Shown: in pieces, positions 57,507 through 64,000 of the stretch | How the letters are laid out: the number at the start of each line of letters is the position of its first letter | How positions within the stretch are numbered: position 1 is the stretch's first letter | NCBI GenBank assembly: GCA_964574215.1 | Contig: CAZNLR010000011.1 | Coordinates: 1-64,000, forward strand | Direction: 5' to 3' | Length of the DNA: 64,000 nt | Source of the DNA: GCA-2725625 sp964574215 | GTDB lineage: Bacteria; Pseudomonadota; Alphaproteobacteria; Rhodospirillales; UBA2165 | Translations under genes and position numbers: made by a program | The notes under the pieces: generated by a model | Database searches by the model: none | What the model was told of the DNA's origin: nothing | What the model saw: the letters and a program-made list of their open reading frames with translations, nothing else

Positions 57507-58003
57507 ACCCCAATATTGTTGAATGGGGGCTATTTCTCAAGATTTGAAAAATAGGGAAAGACCATGAAAGACCTAGGGAATCCGATAACTTCCCCTTAAC
57601 TACCTTCTGACTAGTTGATGGCTACATTTGGCGCTGTTTTTCGGGTATAAGTGGCTAGCCTGTTCTTCTCACCGCAACGCTCCGACCATAATTTTCTCCA
57701 ACGTAAGAAATCTGTCCTTAGACCGTCATAAAACGGTCATAAATACACCATAACATAGTAGCGCGTACAAAGAGCCATCCTCGGGGATCGACCCTACAGA
57801 GGAGACATTGGCCAGGTTGAGGAAACAAATTGTGGGCGAAAAAAGTGACTAAAGAACATATTAGTTTATTATAAATCAATGCTTTAAGTCCAACGTGGGT
57901 TTTCGGTTGGACACGCCCTAGATACGGCCAATTGATAGCAGTCTTCTCCTCCTTGAGGTTCTCGAGCGGTTCTAACCGCAGTGTAGAGAAAGGGAGAAAT
58001 GCG
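57507..58003. other. Gene-poor intergenic DNA
   Basis: No convincing gene is seen in about 500 bases. It includes one copy of the 23-base repeat (57612-57634). An in-frame start at 57932 for the next gene exists but has no ribosome-binding site. Confidence 0.5.
57612..57634 (+). repeat. 23-base repeat, copy 1
   Basis: TAGTTGATGGCTACATTTGGCGC matches copy 2 (58730-58752) at 21 of 23 positions. Both lie upstream of small genes (58004 and 58861), and the following GGGTATAAG here could be a -10. A shared regulatory element is likely; the sigma factor or regulator is unknown. Confidence 0.5.
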
Positions 58004-58498
58004 ATGCAACATCGGCCTTACAACTCAGAATTACAAAATAAATCGAAAAAGCCGTCGGCTTTCGGCGACTCCGACGATCGATTGCGTATTGCCTCGACGG
58101 AAACGAGGCCTTTTCAATTTCCTTACCCCTACCTTTCGTTTAACCCGATAGAAAAGGAGAAATCCATGCCGCATTTAATTGCACTTGGCAGAAAATATAT
58201 CGAAGCCATCTGGCCCCCGAAAGAAGCAAAGAGTACGAGGTCTACCATCGAATTGGAAAGGAGACAGCTTCGGGACCGGATTCTTCGTAGGAACGATGAA
58301 GAAGCATCTCAGATAAAGGAAAAAGTCGAACAGAATTCCCGCAATGGAAAAGAGCTTCGCCGCCGAATCCGCTTTGACAAAAAGCATAAATATTCTCGGT
58401 ACAAGGTAAACCGTGTCGCCCAGGATATCATATGTATTATAGAGGAAATTTCCTGGGGGGACGGTGAAGAAGACGATTCGGGTATTAGCCTGAATTGA
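58004..58498 (+). CDS. Small basic protein of unknown function
   Basis: The 164-residue protein is very basic in its C-terminal half (LERRQLRDRILRRNDEEASQ, RRRIRFDKKHKYSRYKVNR) and ends acidic. No family is recognised. ATG 58004 follows GGGAGAAATGCG. Codon use is less typical than for neighbours, so a non-coding frame cannot be excluded, though the good ribosome-binding site and the upstream repeat shared with the DUF1127 gene favour a real gene. Confidence 0.5.
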   Translation: MQHRPYNSELQNKSKKPSAFGDSDDRLRIASTETRPFQFPYPYLSFNPIEKEKSMPHLIALGRKYIEAIWPPKEAKSTRSTIELERRQLRDRILRRNDEEASQIKEKVEQNSRNGKELRRRIRFDKKHKYSRYKVNRVAQDIICIIEEISWGDGEEDDSGISLN

Positions 58499-58860
58499 TA
58501 GTTGATTTCTTGATTGCAAGTTCGGAATAGGCGGCAATTTTTTGATACTGCCTGCGAAATGCGCGTATTCGCCTATGGTAATATTGTTGACAATTATTAC
58601 CGTTTAAAATTTTTTGATGTCATGGCGTCGGTAAATTTTCAGCTTCTTTAAGGCTTTCTCAGTACCTGAGCATAAATCATTTCCTTTACTCCATTCCCTC
58701 GATTTTTCGAATTCCAACTACATTCCGAGTAGTTGATAGCTACACTTGGCGCAGTATTTCCAAAAATGCCCCTGGTCTATGGTCCTTCATGCCTGGCGGT
58801 AACAATTACCACCATTTTTACCGGCATTTGTCGCCAGAAACTATTGAAGGAGCAGGAAAC
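58499..58860. other. Intergenic DNA upstream of the DUF1127 gene
   Basis: No gene is supported in this 362-base gap. It carries copy 2 of the 23-base repeat about 110 bases before the DUF1127 start, consistent with a long leader and a promoter near 58730. Confidence 0.5.
58730..58752 (+). repeat. 23-base repeat, copy 2
   Basis: TAGTTGATAGCTACACTTGGCGC is 91% identical to copy 1 at 57612-57634 and in the same orientation relative to the downstream small gene. It is a candidate common promoter or operator for the two small-protein genes. Confidence 0.5.
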
Positions 58861-59064
58861 ATGGCAAAAAGAGATCAGGATTTTTATCACCAGCCTCGGG
58901 CTCGGAAGTCTTTCAGCCTGGCGAGGTTCATCAATTTTCGCAGCAAAGCCTCTTCCGTGTGGGTAGGGACGCGGGCGTTGAGCGATCATCAACTGGCCGA
59001 TATCGGTCTCAGCCGCAGCCAGTGCGAGTTCGGCGTTCTTACTTATGCCGATGCGAACGTATAG
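58861..59064 (+). CDS. DUF1127 small protein
   Basis: The 67-residue protein has a basic N-terminus and ends with WVGTRALSDHQLADIGLSRS, the DUF1127 signature. Such small Arg-rich proteins occur in many alphaproteobacteria, where some bind RNA or affect phosphate and carbon metabolism. ATG 58861 has AAGGAG upstream. The 3' end overlaps the convergent CoA ligase gene by 22 bases. Confidence 0.88.
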   Translation: MAKRDQDFYHQPRARKSFSLARFINFRSKASSVWVGTRALSDHQLADIGLSRSQCEFGVLTYADANV

Positions 59065-60677
59065 TCCTTGTAGGTTTCCCGCAGCTTGGTTTTCCGGATT
59101 TTTCCCGTTGCCGTGTGGGGCAATTCGTCGGTGAACTCGACCGCTTCCGGCCAACTCCATTTGGGGAGTTTGCCGTCGTAAATTTTGATCAATTCCTCAC
59201 TGCTCACCGAGGCACCCTCGTTCAAGACGCAGATGAGTAAAGGCCGTTCGTCCCATTTGGGATGAGAGACGCCGATCACGGCCGCTTCGGCGACGGCGTC
59301 GTGGCCGACGGCGATGTTTTCCAGATCGATGGAACTGATCCATTCGCCGCCCGACTTGATGACGTCCTTGGACCGGTCGACGATCTGCACATAGCCGTCC
59401 TCATCAATGGTGCAGACGTCGCCCGTGCGGAACCAGCCGTCTTCCGTGCTCGATAGTTCGCTGGCCGCGGCGTCTTCGAAATAGTCACCGACAATCCACG
59501 GCCCTTTCACGCACAATTCGCCGAAAGCGACCCCATCATGGGGGAGGGTGTTGTACTCGTCGTCGACGATTTTCAGATCGACGCCGTAGATGGGCCGTCC
59601 CTGCTTTATCTTGTATTTCATCTGTTTATCGGGCGGCAGGCTTTGCAGTTTTTCCTTGAGGATGCTGATGGTGCCCACCGGGCTCATCTCGGTCATGCCC
59701 CAGCCGTGGATGGTGGTGACGTCGTAATCGTTTTCGAAGGTCTCGATCATGGATTGGGGCAGGGCGGCGCCGCCGATAACGGTCCGCTCAAGGTAGGGCA
59801 GGGATTTACCGTTTTCCTTCATATACTGAATGAGCATCATCCAGATGGTGGGGACGCCGGCGGCGAAAGTGACTTTCTCCGATTCCAGCAGTTCCCACAC
59901 ATTGGCGCCGTCCAGGCCGGCCCCGGGCAGGACCAGTTTGGCCCCGGTCATGGCGGCGGCGTAGGGAATGCCCCAGGCATTGACGTGAAACATGGGCACG
60001 ACGGGAAGGATGGCGTCAGCCTCCGATATGGCCATGGCGTCGGGCGCGGTAATGGCGAAGGAATGCAGCACCGTGGACCGGTGGCTGTAGAGGACGCCTT
60101 TGGGATTACCCGTGGTGCCGGAACTGTAACACAGCGACGAGGCGGTATTTTCGTCGAACTCGGGCCAATCGAATGTCTCCGGCGCGTCCGATATCATATC
60201 CTCATAACACAAAACATTTGGCAATGACGTTTCCGGCATATGATCCTTGTCGGTCATAATGACGATTGATTTGACGTCGGCCAGACTGTCGGCAATTCCC
60301 TCCAGGACCGGTACGAAACTGAGGTCGGTAAAGACCAGCTTATCGGCGGCGTGTTTGATGATGTAGGTAATCTGATCGGGAAACAGGCGCGGGTTGATGG
60401 TATGGCAAACCGCCCCCATGCCTGAGACGGCGAAATAAAGCTCCAGATGGCGATAACCGTTCCAGGCCAAGGTGGCGATCCGGTCGCCTTGGTTGACACC
60501 CAGATCACCCAATACATTGGCCATTTGGTGAACGCGCCCGAAGGCGTCGGCATAAGTGTAGCGGTGGATGGGGCCTTCCACTGTCCGCGAGACGATCTCC
60601 CTGTCGCCATGAAACCTGGCGGCATGTTCGATCAGGGAATTGATCGTTAACTGCGACTGCATCATCAGACCATGCAT
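59043..60677 (-). CDS. AMP-dependent fatty acyl-CoA synthetase (medium/long-chain type)
   Basis: The 544-residue protein has the phosphate-binding loop YSSGTTGNPKGV (184-195), HGWGMTEMSPVGT (A5), RTGDVCTIDEDGYVQIVDRS with KSGGEWISS as in long/medium-chain fatty acyl-CoA ligases, and catalytic K526 in TATGKIRKTKL. It should activate a medium or long acyl chain. A good AGGGAG site precedes ATG 60677. It lies 11 bases after the selenoprotein gene and may form one operon with it. Confidence 0.93.
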   Translation of the reverse strand: MHGLMMQSQLTINSLIEHAARFHGDREIVSRTVEGPIHRYTYADAFGRVHQMANVLGDLGVNQGDRIATLAWNGYRHLELYFAVSGMGAVCHTINPRLFPDQITYIIKHAADKLVFTDLSFVPVLEGIADSLADVKSIVIMTDKDHMPETSLPNVLCYEDMISDAPETFDWPEFDENTASSLCYSSGTTGNPKGVLYSHRSTVLHSFAITAPDAMAISEADAILPVVPMFHVNAWGIPYAAAMTGAKLVLPGAGLDGANVWELLESEKVTFAAGVPTIWMMLIQYMKENGKSLPYLERTVIGGAALPQSMIETFENDYDVTTIHGWGMTEMSPVGTISILKEKLQSLPPDKQMKYKIKQGRPIYGVDLKIVDDEYNTLPHDGVAFGELCVKGPWIVGDYFEDAAASELSSTEDGWFRTGDVCTIDEDGYVQIVDRSKDVIKSGGEWISSIDLENIAVGHDAVAEAAVIGVSHPKWDERPLLICVLNEGASVSSEELIKIYDGKLPKWSWPEAVEFTDELPHTATGKIRKTKLRETYKDYTFASA

Positions 60678-60688
60678 ATTAATTCTCC

Positions 60689-61798
60689 CTATTCATTGGC
60701 CGCCCGGTAGAACTCGTTGATGCCCATATCCTGCCGGAACTCCTCCGGTATCTGGCCGCCGCCGGCCATATCCCCGGTCAGGCCGGTGGAGTCGGCGATG
60801 CGGACGTATCCATGAAACGAGGCAGCCGTGGCGGCGGCGTCGATCAGGGCCTCTTCGCCCATCTGGTCCGCAACCTGTTGTCGTATTTCGGCCGTTCGTT
60901 CCGTATCCCGCGACGCAATAGCTTCGGCGAAATCGGTTAACAGTTGCGCGTGGGGGATACCGCCGTCCCCCCTGCCGTTGCCGACGGCGGCGTGGACGTC
61001 ATATTCGGTGCCGGATTTTTGTGTGCTCACACGGAGCAGAAAGGCATGCGCCGACGTTCAATAGGTACACTGATGAACCGATGAAACCCGGGCGGCCAAT
61101 ACCTCCATCTGCATGCGGTTGATGGCGCGCAGATCGGTTTCCAAATTGAACACTTCCGTGGCCGGCAGGTAGTTGGCGTCGGCCAGATTCCAAAAGGCCC
61201 GTTTGGCATCGGGTACCAGCGACAAAGCCTTGACCACTGGTGGTTCCTGCGGGTTGTCATAGAGATGGCCGTCCTCCGGCGCCACATCGGCCATTTCCAC
61301 ATACGGGAGCCAGGTGCCATGCATTTGCGCTGCCAATGAACGATAGCCCGCGGTTCCGCCCGTTAGAGGTTCAGGTAAAGGGTTATCCGGTGCGCCGACG
61401 GCGCGGGTAAAGGAGTCGGTCACCATGACGATGCAGACGATGGAAACAATCTCGATATATTCTTCCTGGCTGAGGCCGCCAGCCAGAATATCGTCCACCC
61501 ATTTTCTGCTCGTCCGGCCCGGATCGGTGGCGAGGCGATGGATCATGTCAATTTCCGCTGAACTCAAATCGGTGGCGCTGTCGTGCGTGCCGTCGACGGC
61601 GTAAGGCGACAAAGCCTCTTTCCGTTCGGCGCAGAGCGAACAGGAAAATGCTTGGCGTACTTCCCTGGCTACGTTGACCCGGCGCTGTCCGTCGAGCCAA
61701 TCACCGGGCGCTGCAATCTTACCCCAAGCAGCGTTTTGCGCCGCCACCAGGTCGTCACGAACGGCATACGGTAATTTTTCATAGTTTATTTCGTTCAT
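60689..61798 (-). CDS. AhpD-like selenoprotein (CxxU), in-frame TGA
   Basis: One minus-strand frame of 369 codons plus stop is interrupted only by TGA at 61060-61058. The frame reads QMEVLAARVSSVHQCTY, then UGA, then TSAHAFLLR. Compared with AhpD of Mycobacterium tuberculosis (E118, C130, C133, H137), E232, C244, U247 and H251 sit at identical spacing, so the UGA replaces the resolving or peroxidatic Cys. A second AhpD-like half with CSLCAERKEALSP precedes it. The product is likely a peroxidase or disulfide reductase partner of the neighbouring CoA ligase operon. A SECIS-like hairpin follows the UGA. Confidence 0.88.
61024..61060 (-). promoter_or_regulatory. Sec codon UGA and SECIS-like hairpin of the AhpD-like gene
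   Basis: Downstream of UGA (61060-61058), TGCTC (61038-61034) and GAGCA (61028-61024) form a 5-bp perfect stem with loop CGTGT (61033-61029), which begins 24 bases after the UGA. The loop has G in the second position followed by U and differs from the loop of the first selenoprotein (CGTGC) only in its last base. Confidence 0.75.
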
Positions 61799-61841
61799 TA
61801 TAGGGCCTCCCTTTTTTTATCAATTTTTTTAATAGGAACAA

Positions 61842-62756
61842 TTAAACAACTTGGTATTTTGGCTCTTTGCCGGCCTCCTCAAGCAAGTCGTTGATCTCTT
61901 TTTTCAATTCTATCATCTTAAGTTCACGGTCGATGGTCATTTTATTGATAAACTCGGCCTGCCGTACTTTTTTCTCCAGCTCTAAGGTCCTCTCCTCCAC
62001 CTTTTTTTCCAGTTCGTTCTGGTTTTCCATTAGGTCCAACTGGGCCTGCTTCTGTTCGCTGATATCCTTGGCGAAGGTGGCGATCGCAGTGGCTTGTCCT
62101 TCATCGTCCCGCAAAAGAGACAGGGTCAAAAGAACCGGTACGATCTGTTTGTCCTTGGTCCACCTTTCGCCTTCGATATTTCTTACTTCATCGCCGGATA
62201 TACAGTGTTGTAGCAACTCATCCGCTTGGCTGTGCTTGTCTTCGGGGACAATGGTTTTGATGGGGCGGCCGATCAGTTCGTCGCGGGACCAGCCATAGGC
62301 CTGTTCGGCCACGCTGTTCAATTCTATGACATTGCCTTGCAGATCCTCGATCAAAATGGGATCGGCACTGTCCATAAAGACTTTGGACATTTGCAAAAGA
62401 TTTTGTTCGGTCGCCTTCTGAGCACTGATATCTTTCGCCAAGGTGGCGACGCCTTCGGGTTCACCCGCTGCATTGCGTAACAGCGACAGGGTCAAAAGGA
62501 CGGGAACAATCTGCTGCTGTTTGGTCCTCCGTTCGCCCTCGATGTTCCGCACTTCATCGCCGATGATACAGCGTTCCAGTAATTCGTCCGCCTGCCCGTG
62601 TTTTTCCTCCGGAACGATGGTTTTGATGGGGCGGCCGATCAATTCCTCACGGGACCAGCCGTAGGCCCGTTCGGCCTCATTGTTCAAATCGATAACATTG
62701 CCTTGCAGGTCCTCGATCAAAATAGGGTCGGCGCTGTCCATAAACACCTTCGACAT
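61842..62756 (-). CDS. Tandem PAS-domain protein with coiled-coil tail, no output domain
   Basis: The 304-residue protein has two near-identical PAS units (residues 1-122 and from 123), each starting MSKVFMDSADPILIEDLQGN, followed by a coiled coil (about 240-285; ELEKKVEERTLELEKKVRQA). The nucleotide sequence of the two units is also similar, so the duplication is recent. No kinase, cyclase or methyl-accepting domain follows. ATG 62756 lacks a ribosome-binding site; the frame is open upstream to a TAA, so a non-ATG start or a longer ancestor is possible. Confidence 0.78.
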   Translation of the reverse strand: MSKVFMDSADPILIEDLQGNVIDLNNEAERAYGWSREELIGRPIKTIVPEEKHGQADELLERCIIGDEVRNIEGERRTKQQQIVPVLLTLSLLRNAAGEPEGVATLAKDISAQKATEQNLLQMSKVFMDSADPILIEDLQGNVIELNSVAEQAYGWSRDELIGRPIKTIVPEDKHSQADELLQHCISGDEVRNIEGERWTKDKQIVPVLLTLSLLRDDEGQATAIATFAKDISEQKQAQLDLMENQNELEKKVEERTLELEKKVRQAEFINKMTIDRELKMIELKKEINDLLEEAGKEPKYQVV

Positions 62757-62873
62757 TTGCCGAAGATCCCGATCATCGTGCCGATCTGCATTTTTATTCT
62801 TGCTAAAAATATTTCTCTCCAGAAAATATTAATTTACGCAATATCATTTGTCTCAAATAACCGCTGCGCCGAC

Positions 62874-63518
62874 CTATCCCCTTTGGTCGAACGCCAGTTT
62901 GATGCCCAAAGCCACCAGTACGGTGCCCGATAGGCGGTGAAGCCAGACGAGGGCCATGGGTTGTTCGCGCACCCAGGAGGATAGCGCACCTGCAAATAAG
63001 CCGATAGGGCCTTTGATCAGAAAGGTGAGGGCGGCAAAGGCGGTGCCCAGCACGAAAAGAGAAAAGGCCGTTGCGCCTTCGCCGCCGCCGCCGGCTAGAA
63101 ACTGAGGCAGGAAGGCAAAATAAAAAAGGGCAATTTTCGGGTTGGACAGATTGGACAAGGTCCCTTGGACGAATAAGCGGCCCAGACTTCTATTTTCAAT
63201 TTTCTGCAATCCGAGATTGGTCTGTTTGGATCGCAGCAGTTGGACGCCCAGATAAATAAGATAGGCAGCGCCCACCAATTTCAGAACCAGGAACAGCATT
63301 TCCGACGCCCGCAAAACAGCGCCCAGACCGAGGGAAGCCAATACCGTGTGCCCCATCAGGCCGGTGCTTACCCCGGCGGCGGTGACGATGCCGGCGATCG
63401 ATCCCTGGGTCAAAGAGCGGGACATGACCAGCACCATATCCTGACCCGGCGTGATGATAATCACCAGGGAGGCGACGATGAAGATATACCAATAGATATC
63501 GAGCAACATGCGAGCCAT
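62874..63518 (-). CDS. LysE/RhtB-family amino-acid exporter
   Basis: The 214-residue protein has six hydrophobic segments and the LysE family pattern: LVIIITPGQDMVLVMSRSLT, GIVTAAGVSTGLMGHTVLAS, LKLVGAAYLIYLGVQLLRSK and GTLSNLSNPKIALFYFAFLP. It should export amino acids or related metabolites. Its promoter region is shared with the divergent partial gene at 63612. Confidence 0.92.
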   Translation of the reverse strand: MARMLLDIYWYIFIVASLVIIITPGQDMVLVMSRSLTQGSIAGIVTAAGVSTGLMGHTVLASLGLGAVLRASEMLFLVLKLVGAAYLIYLGVQLLRSKQTNLGLQKIENRSLGRLFVQGTLSNLSNPKIALFYFAFLPQFLAGGGGEGATAFSLFVLGTAFAALTFLIKGPIGLFAGALSSWVREQPMALVWLHRLSGTVLVALGIKLAFDQRG

Positions 63519-63611
63519 CCTTGAAAACGAAAATTCATTATGCCGATAGACACTTTCATCTCAAGTGCTATGGTTTGCCGGTCCAAGCCGATCAGAGGGA
63601 CTAAGCACAGC

Positions 63612-64000
63612 ATGACTGCGAGCGATTATTTTACGTGGGAGTGGGAACAGTTTTCCGACCATCGATGTCTCAATGTGACGCCCAAGACTATGGGCGACGA
63701 TGAACGATGGGTCGAATTTTTTACCGAAATATCACCTTCGTTTCAGTCTCCTCAGGCCTATATTTTTGTTGATGTCCGTGGCAAGGAAGAAAAGATTACC
63801 CTCGAAGGCTTTCAAGGAATTATCGAGGCTTTTAAGTCCAACAATGTCGACCGTGCCGTGTTCGCTGTAACGTCGGACAATAGTTTCCACGATATGACCG
63901 CCGATGTTTTCAAACGCTTGTCGGAAATGCGGGAATACGATTTGGAAATTGATGTCTTTCTGACGCGGGAATCGGCTGAAATGTGGATGACGACTAAGAT
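63612..64000 (+). CDS. STAS-like protein (3' partial)
   Basis: The first 129 residues of a soluble protein are visible, running off the right edge. It has alternating beta/alpha elements with AYIFVDVRGKEEKITLEGFQ and NNVDRAVFAVTSDNSFHDMT, which resembles the SpoIIAA-like/STAS fold seen in the protein at 57090. No signal peptide is present. Assignment is tentative. Confidence 0.65.
   Translation, partial: MTASDYFTWEWEQFSDHRCLNVTPKTMGDDERWVEFFTEISPSFQSPQAYIFVDVRGKEEKITLEGFQGIIEAFKSNNVDRAVFAVTSDNSFHDMTADVFKRLSEMREYDLEIDVFLTRESAEMWMTTK

Noticed and set aside
61030..61058. Separate gene starting at GTG 61030 after the AhpD-like stop
   Set aside because: It is in frame with the upstream part, begins in the middle of the CxxC-H motif region, and has no ribosome-binding site; a single selenoprotein explains both parts.
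1..64000. CRISPR array, tRNA, rRNA or prophage
   Set aside because: No regularly spaced direct repeats, no tRNA-like cloverleaf with CCA, no rRNA blocks and no phage structural or integrase genes were seen on either strand.

Overview
The window reads as chromosomal DNA of an alphaproteobacterium, probably a marine or soil Rhodospirillales-like lineage. This rests on gene content (UbiD/UbiX decarboxylases, several TRAP transporters, DUF1127, HspQ, BhmT-type methyltransferase, Flp pilins) and not on a marker gene; no rRNA or tRNA gene was seen. Coding density is high and most genes sit in short operons.

Region 1 (1-25.2 kb) is an accessory island for aromatic acids and other carboxylates. It holds two CoA ligases, a UbiX/UbiD pair behind a good sigma-54 promoter, a TAXI-type TRAP transporter, two divergent 4,5-dihydroxyphthalate decarboxylase-like genes, a sigma-54 activator, a class II aldolase, gentisate 1,2-dioxygenase with an FAA hydrolase, a c-type cytochrome, a DctPQM TRAP system, a MaoC protein and a BenE-type permease. 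Inside it is a thioredoxin/TlpA-like gene whose active site is read through an in-frame TGA (UxxC) followed by a SECIS-like hairpin.

Region 2 (26.6-36.9 kb) is a compact 12-gene minus-strand cluster of envelope proteins. It contains an ExbB/TolQ/MotA-like channel subunit, a short ExbD/TolR/MotB-like partner, two proline-rich single-span proteins, lipoproteins, a lytic transglycosylase, a CsgG/FlgO-like protein with a peptidoglycan-binding domain, and a glycine-zipper surface protein. A PepSY protein and an OmpR/PhoQ-type two-component system diverge from it, with a striking repeated operator between them. I regard this as the best candidate for an undescribed machine: an ion-driven, wall-associated envelope motor.

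Region 3 (36.9-50 kb) has stress and housekeeping genes (RsbU-type phosphatase, HspQ, YaaA, ChaN, homocysteine methyltransferase), further amidohydrolases, an OYE/EthD/MFS operon and a divergent UbiD next to a MarR regulator. Region 4 (50-55 kb) has a signal-less TRAP binding protein, a cyclic-di-GMP-I riboswitch in front of a Flp pilin, a second Flp pilin, and a molybdopterin oxidoreductase/ferredoxin pair under a promoter that contains a perfect palindrome.

Region 5 (55-64 kb) begins with a very AT-rich HEPN/DUF3644-like gene bracketed by mirror-image palindromes, then gene-poor DNA with small proteins, a CoA ligase, and a second selenoprotein gene (AhpD-like, CxxU) whose SECIS-like hairpin has nearly the same apical loop as the first. 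A duplicated PAS protein, a LysE exporter and a partial gene end the window. Two independent in-frame TGA genes, each at a catalytic Cys position, argue that this organism decodes UGA as selenocysteine.
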